From Paenibacillus sp. MMS18-CY102 (GTDB lineage: Bacteria > Bacillota > Bacilli > Paenibacillales > Paenibacillaceae), in assembly GCF_009789195.1 (NCBI RefSeq), contig NZ_WSTC01000029.1, positions 1 through 64,000 of the forward strand: a stretch of 64,000 nucleotides of DNA, in the 5' to 3' direction. Each line of letters begins with the position of its first letter. Positions within the stretch are counted from its first letter, which is position 1. The notes under the pieces were generated by a model. It saw only the letters and a list, made by a program, of their open reading frames with translations, had not been told where the DNA came from and ran no database searches. The position numbers and the translations under genes are program-made. Of the stretch, positions 42,995 through 51,448 are shown in pieces.

Positions 42995-43216
42995 ATGAAC
43001 AGCCGGTTGCCGCAAGAGGCTAGACGATTCAAAACAGGGACAAGCGTATTGTACGATGGCATCTACACTGATGGATGGGGTGGGGAACTGCATCTGCTAA
43101 GAGGGGAAGCGTTTCCTCGCCATCCTGAGATGGGAGCGACCACCTGGACGTACGCGTCCGCATTAATGCGGACGCGCAGCCGTGGATCGGTCCGGCTCAC
43201 GGATAGTTTGTACTGA
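42995..43216 (+). CDS. Small hypothetical protein, loosely YjzC-like
   Basis: 73 residues. FKTGTSVLYDGIYTDGWGGELHLLRGEAFPRHPEMGATTWTY resembles the small Bacillales YjzC-type fold (FKPGD.AP.NG.Y....L..GE.FP). No other motif; the C-terminal 25 residues are Ser/Arg rich. A purine-rich ribosome site (GAGGCGAGGG) precedes the ATG. Function unknown. Confidence 0.5.
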   Translation: MNSRLPQEARRFKTGTSVLYDGIYTDGWGGELHLLRGEAFPRHPEMGATTWTYASALMRTRSRGSVRLTDSLY

Positions 43217-43226
43217 GAAGGAACGA

Positions 43227-43267
43227 TCAATAAGCCGGCCAGCGTTATTGAGGTCCGGCTTATTGGC
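43227..43267. terminator. Bidirectional terminator
   Basis: CAATAAGCCGG pairing with CCGGCTTATTG; the right arm overlaps the stop codon of the convergent cytochrome gene. Confidence 0.8.
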
Positions 43268-43613
43268 GTGCCGCGAGCCAGTCGCTTAAGGCGGATATCT
43301 CATCTGCGGATAGCTTGCCTTTGAACGGCGGCATAATGTCGCCCCCATTCGTAATCTGGTTGGCAATCTCGGTCTTGCTCATACGGCTGCCGACCTTTCG
43401 CAGGTCGCTGTCGGGCCCTACCTTGCCGCTTAGGTCTGAAGCATGGCAGCTGATGCAGCTGTTGTTGTATAGCTCGATAGCCGCAGCGGGACCTTCGAGT
43501 GAGGAGGGCTTGCTTGTTGTCGATCCGCAGCCAGCAAGAGTTAGTAAAGTGGCGAAAATAGCAATGGATAGAAACCGATTGGAGCTTGCTTTTGCTACTT
43601 TTATCATGGGCAT
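43260..43613 (-). CDS. Lipoprotein c-type cytochrome (c-551/CccB-like)
   Basis: 117 residues. Signal peptide with lipobox LAGC (Cys29), heme motif CISCH (53-57) and axial Met in IMPPF near 93. Small membrane-anchored cytochromes of this type carry electrons from the bc complex to cytochrome c oxidase in Bacillales. Stand-alone gene; divergent from the AraC regulator. Confidence 0.9.
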   Translation of the reverse strand: MPMIKVAKASSNRFLSIAIFATLLTLAGCGSTTSKPSSLEGPAAAIELYNNSCISCHASDLSGKVGPDSDLRKVGSRMSKTEIANQITNGGDIMPPFKGKLSADEISALSDWLAARQ

Positions 43614-43778
43614 ATGGATTCCTCTCTAAGCATTTCATCTCATTTTGGACAATCCAATTCTACGCTATAATTTTAACATATTTTACTGTGGCTTCTCATC
43701 TGCCTAGCACCTCTCTATAATAAGAAGGGATACACTTTGTTTAAAATATAAACGAACCTACTAGGAGTTATAAATCCA

Positions 43779-44693
43779 TTGACTTATGAAAGTATTCTAT
43801 ACAGGCGGTTAAAACAGATCGACGTGGAGCATTTATTAAGCGGCATTTCGAGCCGTGAGCCAGGTTGGGTGCATGAATCGGCCTCGCAAGGGTTAAGCCG
43901 ATTGTTTTATCCGCTGGAAGGCACCGGTTGGCTGAGGGTCGGCGAACACCATTATGAGCTTCGCCCGGGCCATCTCTATTTGCTGCCAGGCGATGTGGAT
44001 CAGGCATTTGGCACGCAGGGAAGCGATAGTTTCGTCTTCTATTGGACGCATTACCGCATTAATATGGCAGATTATAATTTGTTGAAGGAATTGGACGTTC
44101 CGTTTCAGATGAAAGTAAAGGTACAGGAGCATAGTGATCTTGTCGCGCATTTTGATAGGCTGCTCATGCTTCAGCAATCGACGGCATTAATTAACAATTG
44201 GCGTGCCAAAGCGGTGCTGTTGGAGCTTTCTGCTATTTTTCTAGAGAGCGTAGAGCTGGAAAGAAAGCTTGAGGCGAAGCAGGAGATGATTGAACGATTC
44301 GATGAGGTGCTTGCTTTTATCGAGGAGCGCTTGTCTGAAAGCTTGTCGATTGAGCAGCTAGCGCAAATCGCTTGCTTGCACCCGAACTATTTTGTAACGA
44401 TGTTCAAAAGCTTGACGGGCCTTTCTCCAGTGAACTATATGAATGAACGCCGGCTAGAGCTGGCACGTTCGCTGCTATCCGATACGGAGCTGCCTGTGAT
44501 GGATATTGCAGAGCGAATCGGCATGCAGAATCATTACTTGTCGAGGCTGTTTAAACAGCAATATGGCATTACGCCACGCAGGTATCGGGAGCTCTCGCAA
44601 TCGATTGATGGAGCGGTACAGCCTTATGAAGAAGGCGAATGGGAAATGAAGCCGGCTGAATCCGCCATGCAGGTGGAACGGGGGGAGAAATAA
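43779..44693 (+). CDS. AraC-family transcriptional regulator
   Basis: 304 residues: N-terminal cupin (LFYPLEGTGWLRVGEHHYELRPGHLYLLPGDV, about 40-75) and a C-terminal double HTH (LSIEQLAQIACLHPNYFVTMFKSLTGLSPVNYMNERRLELARSLL and MDIAERIGMQNHYLSRLFKQQYGITPRRYR). Probably senses a sugar. TTG start after CTAGGAG. It sits directly before mutY with one base between, an odd partnership that probably reflects shared transcription rather than function. Confidence 0.88.
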   Translation: MTYESILYRRLKQIDVEHLLSGISSREPGWVHESASQGLSRLFYPLEGTGWLRVGEHHYELRPGHLYLLPGDVDQAFGTQGSDSFVFYWTHYRINMADYNLLKELDVPFQMKVKVQEHSDLVAHFDRLLMLQQSTALINNWRAKAVLLELSAIFLESVELERKLEAKQEMIERFDEVLAFIEERLSESLSIEQLAQIACLHPNYFVTMFKSLTGLSPVNYMNERRLELARSLLSDTELPVMDIAERIGMQNHYLSRLFKQQYGITPRRYRELSQSIDGAVQPYEEGEWEMKPAESAMQVERGEK

Positions 44694-44694
44694 T

Positions 44695-45996
44695 ATGCGT
44701 ATGGATACGCAGGCAACGGAGCCGATTGGACAAACCGGTGAGGAACAGGATGTCGCGGTTTATTTTGGGCGCGAGCTGCTTGGTTGGTATGACATGGTTA
44801 AACGTGTGCTGCCGTGGCGCCAAAACCGTGACCCCTATCGGGTATGGGTGTCGGAGATTATGCTGCAACAGACGAGAGTGGACACTGTCATTCCGTATTA
44901 TGAGCGGTTCATGGCACGGTTCCCGACGGTTCAAGCGCTCGCTGAAGCGCCGGAAGAGGATGTATTGAAGCATTGGGAAGGGCTTGGCTATTACTCGCGT
45001 GCGCGAAATCTGCAGGCTGGCGCGCGTGAGGTTGTGTCGCAATACCGCGGCATTGTCCCAGATGATGCGGCGGCTGTCGCTTCGCTCAAAGGTGTCGGGC
45101 CGTATACGGCTGGGGCGATTATGAGCATTGCGTTCAACCGTCCGGAGCCTGCCGTGGATGGTAACGTCATGCGCGTCCTCTCGCGCTTCTGGGAGCTGGA
45201 GGATGATATTGCGAAGCCGGCTACGCGAGTACGTATCGAAAAGCTTGCCCGTTCGATCATTCCTGAGGGACGAGCTGGCGACTTCAATCAAGCGCTGATG
45301 GAGCTTGGCGCGCTAGTCTGTACGCCTAAATCGCCGGGCTGCTTAACCTGCCCGGTCATGCAGCACTGTGCAGGGCGATTGGCAGGCAAGGAGCTGGTGC
45401 TGCCGATCAAGACGAAGGCGAAGCCGCCGCGTCCGGAGCATCGTCTAGGCGTTATTGTCGCAGGCTCAGGTGAGCATGTAGGGCAAGTGCTCGTCCGGCA
45501 GCGGCCGGATACGGGGCTGCTAGCGAAGATGTGGGAGCTGCCGCATGTACTTGTGTCCAAGGACGCTGAGAAGGCGATTGGAAGCAAAGGCAGAAAGAAA
45601 GGCGTGCCTATAGCGGAAGAACTGCTGCCTAAGCTGGCCGGGCTGCTGGCGCGAACGCTGCATGAGGAAGAGAAGCTGCTCGTGCGGCTAACGGGTTATC
45701 GAGCGGAAGCTGACCATGTGTTTAGCCACATTCATTGGACGATGGATGTGTTCGAGGCAGATATGCCAGCAGTTGCGGGTGGCGAAGCGGGACAGCCGGT
45801 TCGGTCTGATTTGGCTGCTGAGACAGTTGCTATGTACGGGGTAGGCGATGGCGGCGAAGAAGCGCAAGGGCCATTCGTTGGCGATTTGCCGGCAGGCTAT
45901 CGCTGGATCGGCCAAGAAGCGTTAGATACGCTAGCGTTTCCTAATTTGTTCTTGCGCTTGCTTCACGATTATTGGGGAATAACCGGAAGGGGATAA
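44695..45996 (+). CDS. mutY: A/G-specific adenine glycosylase
   Basis: 433 residues. LPWRQNRDPYRVWVSEIMLQQTRVDTV, the helix-hairpin-helix LKGVGPYTAGAI with catalytic Asp in PAVDGNVMRV, and the iron-sulfur loop C-x6-C-x2-C-x5-C (CTPKSPGCLTCPVMQHC) are present. The C-terminal part (about 240-430) is the NUDIX-like domain that recognises 8-oxoG, with low-complexity inserts. Removes adenine mispaired with 8-oxoguanine. Confidence 0.95.
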   Translation: MRMDTQATEPIGQTGEEQDVAVYFGRELLGWYDMVKRVLPWRQNRDPYRVWVSEIMLQQTRVDTVIPYYERFMARFPTVQALAEAPEEDVLKHWEGLGYYSRARNLQAGAREVVSQYRGIVPDDAAAVASLKGVGPYTAGAIMSIAFNRPEPAVDGNVMRVLSRFWELEDDIAKPATRVRIEKLARSIIPEGRAGDFNQALMELGALVCTPKSPGCLTCPVMQHCAGRLAGKELVLPIKTKAKPPRPEHRLGVIVAGSGEHVGQVLVRQRPDTGLLAKMWELPHVLVSKDAEKAIGSKGRKKGVPIAEELLPKLAGLLARTLHEEEKLLVRLTGYRAEADHVFSHIHWTMDVFEADMPAVAGGEAGQPVRSDLAAETVAMYGVGDGGEEAQGPFVGDLPAGYRWIGQEALDTLAFPNLFLRLLHDYWGITGRG

Positions 45997-46001
45997 CGGG
46001 A

Positions 46002-46637
46002 ATGGGCAGTTTGTTAGAGATGCTGCAGCAGCACAAAATCGTTGCCATCCTGCGCGGCATCGAGCTACAGCATGCGGATGCAACCGCGAAGGCGATCATC
46101 GACGGTGGCGTTCGGCTGCTGGAAGTGACGATGAATACGGACGGTGCCACGTCTATTATCAATAGCTGGCGTTCAAGCTTTGGCGACGGCGAAGCGCGTA
46201 TTGGCGCAGGCACAGTGCTTGATATCGACATGGCGAAGGAAGCGGTTGCCGCTGGCGCGCAGTTCATCATCTCGCCTAATTTGGACGAGGATGTTATTCG
46301 TTATGGGATTGAGCACGGCGTGCCTGTATGGCCAGGGTGCATGACGCCAACTGAAATCGTACGCGCATGGAAAGCGGGCGCAGAAGCAGTTAAAGTGTTC
46401 CCGATGGGAACGCTGGGCTGGAAGTATCTCGCGGAAATCCGCGCACCTCTGGACCGGATTCCGATGCTGGCTACCGGCGGTGTCGATCTCGACAACATCG
46501 GCGATTACTTCCGTGCTGGTGCATGCGCAGTCGGCATGGGCGGCAAGCTCGTAAACCTCGACTGGGTGCGGGCAGGCGAGTATGAGCGTGTGACGGAGCG
46601 GGTACGGCAGTTCGTTGACGTGGCAGCGAAGCTATAA
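46002..46637 (+). CDS. eda: 2-dehydro-3-deoxy-phosphogluconate/4-hydroxy-2-oxoglutarate aldolase
   Basis: 212 residues, TIM-barrel class I aldolase. IVAILRG, GAGTVLDIDMAKEAVAAGAQFIISP and EAVKVFPMGTLGWKYL (Schiff-base Lys) are the KDPG/KHG aldolase motifs. The start at 46002 follows GGAAGGGGATAA; an upstream in-frame codon at 45972 lies within mutY. Cleaves KDPG to pyruvate and glyceraldehyde 3-phosphate. No Entner-Doudoroff partner genes are adjacent, so the sugar acid pathway served is unknown. Confidence 0.88.
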   Translation: MGSLLEMLQQHKIVAILRGIELQHADATAKAIIDGGVRLLEVTMNTDGATSIINSWRSSFGDGEARIGAGTVLDIDMAKEAVAAGAQFIISPNLDEDVIRYGIEHGVPVWPGCMTPTEIVRAWKAGAEAVKVFPMGTLGWKYLAEIRAPLDRIPMLATGGVDLDNIGDYFRAGACAVGMGGKLVNLDWVRAGEYERVTERVRQFVDVAAKL

Positions 46638-46662
46638 TCGAATTGTGAAGCCAAAATAAGAG

Positions 46663-46790
46663 CAAAAAAGTAGCCTGCGGCATCAGCCGCAGGCTTTTCA
46701 ATTTATATATCATAAGGGGGTCTTGTCATTTATTATAGGAGACTAAGCTGAAACGAACCTGAGGGTTACGTTACAGGATCATTACAATAT
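46663..46790 (+). repeat. About 130-bp repeat R1 (terminator plus conserved tail)
   Basis: Begins with a perfect terminator hairpin (AGCCTGCGGC/GCCGCAGGCT, TTTT) that ends the aldolase gene. It continues with a conserved tail containing AAGGGGGTCTTGTCA, CTGAAACGAACCTGAG and GTTACAGGATCATTACAA. Copies follow at 46822 and 48758. Confidence 0.85.
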
Positions 46791-46821
46791 GAAGACGTTT
46801 AAAAAGTATGAAAGAAATAAA

Positions 46822-46952
46822 CAAAAAAGTAGCCTGCGGCTCTCAGCAGCAGGCTTTTCAAATGTATATATTATAAGGGGGGTCTTGTCACTAATTATAA
46901 AAACCTAAGCTGAAACGAACCTGAGTGATACGTTACAGTAAGATTACAATAT
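46822..46952 (+). repeat. About 130-bp repeat R2
   Basis: Second copy, 31 bp after R1. The hairpin is slightly decayed (TCTCAGCAGC). The tail contains GGGGTCTTGTCA, CTGAAACGAACCTGAG and GTTACAGTAAGATTACAA. Confidence 0.85.
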
Positions 46953-47000
46953 TGTGCGCGCTTTCAATGCGAGTGTGTAAATTTTTACCTGTTATGTGTT

Positions 47001-47558
47001 ATGATCAAGGTTGTGATCATCTGTTCAGTGGAGGGTTCTGTCGTAGGAGAAATATGTACGGTTTTGTTTCAAGTAAACAATAACGCAGATCTTGAGAAAT
47101 TTTGCGATAAGCTTGTTGATGATAACTTCTTCCCTGCAGCAGCTTATATAAATAGGTCGGACAACCGCCAGATGCAGATTGAACAGTATCAGGCCGACAA
47201 TGATGATTATATTGAATTTAAATGTGGAACAGTCGATTATATGTTTGCTCCAATAAGGCATGCACAAACGGGGTGCATCGTAATTAACCGCGGATGGACC
47301 GACTTCGTAAGTTATGCACCGACAACAGAATTGGTAAGAAAAATATGCTCGGAAACGATGGGGTATTTTGATAGCACAGAAGCGATTTATTTATCGGATA
47401 TGTATAGCTATGATTATTTCTTTGACAAGATGGGCTGGCCTGATATTAAAAAATCGCTCGAGCGAAGGTTTGGGCCTCCAGCCGGCAAGATTGAGGATAT
47501 CTATAAAGAGTTTGATGATTACATAGAAACGACAGGATATTTTATCGAGTTCAAATAA
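47001..47558 (+). CDS. Hypothetical protein, start uncertain
   Basis: 185 residues in the longest frame, AT-richer than its surroundings, not recognised. The part from about residue 27 on is protein-like, with many aromatic and acidic residues (NADLEKFCDKLVDDNF, DYIEFKCGTVDYMFAPI, CSETMGYFDSTEAIYLSDMYSYDYFF), suggestive of a small immunity-type or SMI1-like fold, but that is a guess. The first 25 residues look like upstream DNA: a good GGAG with ATG at 47054 opens in a different frame that stops after nine codons. First gene of the block bracketed by the R repeats. Confidence 0.55.
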   Translation: MIKVVIICSVEGSVVGEICTVLFQVNNNADLEKFCDKLVDDNFFPAAAYINRSDNRQMQIEQYQADNDDYIEFKCGTVDYMFAPIRHAQTGCIVINRGWTDFVSYAPTTELVRKICSETMGYFDSTEAIYLSDMYSYDYFFDKMGWPDIKKSLERRFGPPAGKIEDIYKEFDDYIETTGYFIEFK

Positions 47559-47576
47559 TAGGAGCTGGATGATTTT

Positions 47577-48089
47577 ATGGTTATATTTCCTGCATTAGAG
47601 ACAGAACGATTGAAGCTTTCGCTACTAACCTTAGAAGATTCCGCAGCAGTCTATAGCCATTTTGCAGATGAAAATGTAACGAGATTTATGGATATAAGCC
47701 CGTGTAAGGACATAAGCGAAGCTGAAGAAATCATAAGATTTCATATAGAAGATACCGGATGCCGCTGGGGAATTGTTAGCAAATCGGATGGGCAATTCAT
47801 TGGGACATGTGGCTTCCATTGCTGGATGCAGGGCGAACAGGCTAGAGCTGAGATCGGTTTTGATTTAGGCAAGGAGCATTGGGGCAAAGGATTTATGCAT
47901 GAAGCGATGAAGCCTGTAATCGCGTTTGGGTTTAATGATATGGGCTTAGCTTTGATCGAAGCTACGGTGGAACAGGAGAACGAGCGGTCGATTAAACTGC
48001 TAGAAAAACTTAAATTCGAAAGAGAGCAAGAGTTGAGGGATCAGCTCGTTTATTATTATTTGGGCAGAGAGCGCTGGGTTCGGAGTTGA
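47577..48089 (+). CDS. GNAT acetyltransferase (RimJ/RimL-like)
   Basis: 170 residues. ALETERLKLSLLTLEDSAAVYSHFADENVTRFMD at the N terminus, FIGTCGFHCWMQGEQARAEIGFDLGKEHWGKGFMHEAMKPVIAFGFNDMGLALIEATVEQENERSIKLLEKLKFERE as the acetyl-CoA core with the glutamine/glycine-type loop (GKEHWGKG). Acetylates an amino group of unknown substrate. It starts 18 bp after the previous gene, so it is in an operon with it. Confidence 0.88.
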   Translation: MVIFPALETERLKLSLLTLEDSAAVYSHFADENVTRFMDISPCKDISEAEEIIRFHIEDTGCRWGIVSKSDGQFIGTCGFHCWMQGEQARAEIGFDLGKEHWGKGFMHEAMKPVIAFGFNDMGLALIEATVEQENERSIKLLEKLKFEREQELRDQLVYYYLGRERWVRS

Positions 48090-48095
48090 TAGGGA

Positions 48096-48752
48096 ATGAA
48101 ATATTTTACGAAAGAGCTATATGAGGAAACGCAAATTGCAAGCTTTTTGTCATTTCCTGAAACGGAAAAGGATTGGGATGAAAATGTCGCATGGCATAGA
48201 TCGGAAGGGTTAGACTTTGAGGAAATGAATCGGAGCAGTTTAGAGTATAGCAAAAAAGACTTGCTAAAATTTCTGCCAGAGTTCTTTCACCCTTATATTC
48301 AAGAAGGAACGTTAAATACACAGTTTCCTTCAGAAGAACTTAGGAAAATGGCGGAGCAGTGGCGAAGTGGGCTAGATCAGCGAATGAGCCTTATTGGAAA
48401 AGAATGCCGCGGCCACTATTTATCAATTAAAGGATCACTCCCAGACAATGCTGTGCAATTGTACGAAAAGTCATTACACGATGCCAGAGTTCTTTCGCTT
48501 GAGATGCCTTCCGATGGCATATTCGTCATGACTTTAGATTGTAGAGGGAGCATGCATTATGGCACCGATATCAAAGTAACATTTGTAGGCGTGAAAAATC
48601 TACAACCACTAGATTTAAGTGTGGGCAGTGACTGGATTTCTGATGAAGTATATGCAGCAGAAGGCGGATTTGAGCTTCACGTTTTATTTGAGAATCCTTT
48701 AAAGGAATTCACCATCGCAGCAGATAACGTTATCATTGAGATTCTTTCATAA
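48096..48752 (+). CDS. DUF4085-like protein
   Basis: 218 residues. The start MKYFTKELYEETQ matches the family opening MKYFTKEWYE that I associate with DUF4085. Middle HYLSIKGSLPDNAVQLYEKSLHDARVLSLEM and a C-terminal beta-rich part follow. Soluble, no signal peptide. Function unknown. Starts six bases after the acetyltransferase stop and ends just before repeat R3. Confidence 0.7.
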   Translation: MKYFTKELYEETQIASFLSFPETEKDWDENVAWHRSEGLDFEEMNRSSLEYSKKDLLKFLPEFFHPYIQEGTLNTQFPSEELRKMAEQWRSGLDQRMSLIGKECRGHYLSIKGSLPDNAVQLYEKSLHDARVLSLEMPSDGIFVMTLDCRGSMHYGTDIKVTFVGVKNLQPLDLSVGSDWISDEVYAAEGGFELHVLFENPLKEFTIAADNVIIEILS

Positions 48753-48757
48753 AAATG

Positions 48758-48887
48758 CAAAAAAGTAGCCTGCAGCATTCGCCGCAGGCTTTTCAATTTA
48801 TATATTCATAAGGGGGTCTTGTCACTTATTATAGGGACCCTAGATGAAAGGAACCTGAGTGGAACGTTACAGAAAGATTACAAAATC
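48758..48887 (+). repeat. About 130-bp repeat R3
   Basis: Third copy, directly after the DUF4085-like gene: hairpin AGCCTGCAGC..GCCGCAGGCT with TTTT, then CATAAGGGGGTCTTGTCA, GAACCTGAG and GTTACAGAAAGATTACAA. Together R1/R2 and R3 bracket the three low-GC genes. Confidence 0.85.
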
Positions 48888-48931
48888 GTAACCGTTTGCA
48901 GTCAATCTTGTAATGTACATAAAAAAATAAA

Positions 48932-48973
48932 TTGAACAAGAAATAACGCTATGATATAATCAATAGCGTTATT
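48932..48973 (+). promoter_or_regulatory. Promoter with embedded operator palindrome, upstream of the second DHA2 exporter
   Basis: TTGAAC (48932), a 17-bp spacer and TATAAT (48955-48960). The TATAAT lies in the 10-bp centre of an 11-bp-arm inverted repeat (AATAACGCTAT / ATAGCGTTATT, 48942-48973), so a dimeric repressor bound there would cover the -10. No regulator gene is adjacent. Confidence 0.75.
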
Positions 48974-49153
48974 GGCAAATTAAAATTTGATTGTATTCAG
49001 TTTAATCCTTACTTTAATTCTACATCCGAAACGTTAATTTGTCAATGCGCTTTTTTGCCTAAAAAAACGAAAAAGGAGTGCGAACGCGCCAATTTTGTTC
49101 CGTGGCCATTAGTAACATCCATTTAAAGCTCGATGAGCAGAAAGCAGGGACCT

Positions 49154-50650
49154 ATGACAGCTCCTACGCAAACAAAACCGATGGCAGACGGTGGGGACGA
49201 CTTCTCGCTAAAAGCGATCTTGCCTCCGCTTATGGCAATCATTGTCGGCATGATTATGGTTATTCTAGACAGCACGGTTGTCAACAATGCCATTCCGAAA
49301 CTCGTTGACTACTTCCACACTGACCTGAAGACGATTCAATGGACCGTCACGGGCTATACGCTGGCCCTATCAGCCGTAATACCGCTTGCAGGGTGGTTGA
49401 CCGATAAATTTGGCTCCAAGCAAATTTTCATGATAACCATTGCCCTGTTCACGATTGGCTCTGTGCTGTGCGGCATCGCGCAAACGCCGGAGCAACTGAT
49501 TATTTACCGCATTATTCAAGGCTTGGGCGGCGGCATGGTAGCCCCAATCGGGATGGCGATGGTGTTTAAGCTCGCGCCTCCTGAGCGCCGCGGATCGATT
49601 ATGGGCGTACTCGGCATTCCTATGCTGATGGCTCCGGCGTTTGGTCCAGTGCTATCCGGCTGGTTAGTCGATTCTGTTAGCTGGCATTGGATTTTCATCA
49701 TTAATTTGCCAATTGGCATTATCGCTTTGATTCTCGGTTATAAGTATTTGCCACAATCGGACCGCCATGCGGCACCGCATTTGGACGTTCTCGGCATGTG
49801 CCTTGCGCCAATCGCATTCTCAATGCTGGCGTATGGCGTAAGCGAGGGTGGCACTAGTTGGACCTCGTTATCAACGATCATAGGATTGGCCGTCGGCGGC
49901 GTTGCGCTCATCCTCTTCATCTTTGTAGAACTGGGGCAAAAGCAGCCGCTGCTGGAGCTGAAGGTGTTCAAGTCGTCCGACTTTACACGCAGCATCATCT
50001 TGGTGTGGATTGTACAGCTTGCGCTGTTTGGCGCAATGCTGATCGTGCCTCTGTACCTGCAAGGCGTCATGCATTACTCTGCGCTTGAAACGGGATGGAT
50101 TCTGATGCCGCAAGCACTGTGCGCGGGAATCGGCATGCCGATCAGCGGCCGCTTGTTTGACAAGATCGGCGCGCGCCCGCTTGCTTTTGCCGGCCTTGCC
50201 GCCGTATCCACTTCCCTGTTCATTTTGTCCAGCATTTCAGTGGATACTTCGCTATGGGTAATTATTTTGTGCATCTGCATTATGGGTCTAGGTATGGGCT
50301 TCTCTATGATGCCGCTGAACACGCATGTCCTGAACTCTGCGCCTCGCCAATTGGTGAGCCGCGTTACGCCTCTGACTACTGCGGCCCAGCAAGTCGTTGT
50401 TTCGTTTGCAGTAGCGGGCTTGACGGGATATCTGACTTCGCAAATCGCCTCTCACGCTGCAAGCGCGGGAGCGGATGCGAATCCGCTGAGCGCTGTCGTC
50501 GCGGGTTACGGCGATACGTTTTTCCTATCCGCGTGCCTCGCGGCCGCGGGGGTCGCATTGTCTCTCCTGTTGCGTAAACCGAAGCAGCAGAAGGAAGATG
50601 GAACCGCCGGCGGGAACAATCCGGACGCTGCTGCGATGATGGGGCATTAA
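49154..50650 (+). CDS. DHA2 family (14-helix) MFS multidrug exporter
   Basis: 498 residues, EmrB/QacA subfamily: ILDSTVVNNAIPKLVDYFHTDLKTIQWTVTGYTLALSAVIPLAGWLTDKFGSKQIF and GVLGIPMLMAPAFGPVLSGWLVD are typical. The ATG at 49154 follows AGGGA; the ATG at 49133 is also in frame and a stop lies just before it. The transcript from the promoter at 48932 would carry a leader of some 170-190 bases, including an AAGGAG near 49072 with no matching start in this frame. Likely exports drugs; specificity unknown. Confidence 0.87.
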   Translation: MTAPTQTKPMADGGDDFSLKAILPPLMAIIVGMIMVILDSTVVNNAIPKLVDYFHTDLKTIQWTVTGYTLALSAVIPLAGWLTDKFGSKQIFMITIALFTIGSVLCGIAQTPEQLIIYRIIQGLGGGMVAPIGMAMVFKLAPPERRGSIMGVLGIPMLMAPAFGPVLSGWLVDSVSWHWIFIINLPIGIIALILGYKYLPQSDRHAAPHLDVLGMCLAPIAFSMLAYGVSEGGTSWTSLSTIIGLAVGGVALILFIFVELGQKQPLLELKVFKSSDFTRSIILVWIVQLALFGAMLIVPLYLQGVMHYSALETGWILMPQALCAGIGMPISGRLFDKIGARPLAFAGLAAVSTSLFILSSISVDTSLWVIILCICIMGLGMGFSMMPLNTHVLNSAPRQLVSRVTPLTTAAQQVVVSFAVAGLTGYLTSQIASHAASAGADANPLSAVVAGYGDTFFLSACLAAAGVALSLLLRKPKQQKEDGTAGGNNPDAAAMMGH

Positions 50651-50659
50651 TATCGAAAA

Positions 50660-50699
50660 TGCAAAGCCTTGGCCGTTGGTTGGCCGAGGCTTTTTTTCA
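50660..50699 (+). terminator. Terminator of the second DHA2 exporter
   Basis: AAAGCCTTGGCC / GGCCGAGGCTTT stem, then a T run. Confidence 0.88.
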
Positions 50700-50825
50700 T
50701 ACAAAAGAATAAACCGCTTGACTTTCAGCAGCAATCCGACGGGTACTTGACACCTGTATGCTATAGTGAAAAAGTGATTTTTTTCGGAAAGCCTTACATT
50801 TACGGCTATATAGCAAGGAGGAATA

Positions 50826-51434
50826 ATGATGTTTCAATATAGCAATCAAAAATACGAAGGAATCGCGTTCGGCACACAAGATTTGCGGTACGGCGAGCTA
50901 ATAAGCTGCACCTTTACGCGTTGCTCGTTTGCGAATGGATCGTTAGATGAGATTGCATCGAGCAATTGCCGGTTTATTGCATGTGATTTTCGCGGCGCTT
51001 CCTTAAACGGTTCTATTCATAAGGAATCAGCGTTTGAGAATTGCAGCTTTAACGAAGCGAATCTGTTTGTTGCGAAATTTGACCAATGTAAAATGACGGG
51101 TTCGGATTTTTCGGGCACCAATATGGATGGGATCACGATTGTGCAAGGCGATTGGTCCTATACGAACTTGAGGCATGCTAGATTAGTTAAACAGGATTTG
51201 CGTGGAATTAAATTTTACGAAGCTGATTTGGCAGGAGCTAATTTAGAAAAAGCCGATTTAAGAGATTGTGACCTGACTATGGCTGTACTGGCCAAAACGA
51301 AGGTGCAAGGTGCGGATGTAAGAGGGGCTAAGCTGGACGGGGTGGACTTTAAATCGTTTACGGCCACAGGCATGAGAATGGATAGAGAGCAAGCCGTACT
51401 ATTTGCGCGTTCATACGGGGCGAAAATCGGATAA
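50826..51434 (+). CDS. Pentapeptide-repeat protein
   Basis: 202 residues. From about 20 to 185 the A(N/D)LXX pattern recurs (for example CSFANGSLDEIASSNCRF, EANLFVAKFDQCKMTGSDFSGTNMDG, ADLAGANLEKADLRDCDL), forming a right-handed quadrilateral beta-helix. Some members (Qnr, MfpA) mimic DNA and protect gyrase, but most have no known role. AAGGAGG precedes two adjacent ATGs. The SDR gene follows 14 bp later. Confidence 0.85.
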   Translation: MMFQYSNQKYEGIAFGTQDLRYGELISCTFTRCSFANGSLDEIASSNCRFIACDFRGASLNGSIHKESAFENCSFNEANLFVAKFDQCKMTGSDFSGTNMDGITIVQGDWSYTNLRHARLVKQDLRGIKFYEADLAGANLEKADLRDCDLTMAVLAKTKVQGADVRGAKLDGVDFKSFTATGMRMDREQAVLFARSYGAKIG

Positions 51435-51448
51435 TTAGGAGGGAATTC

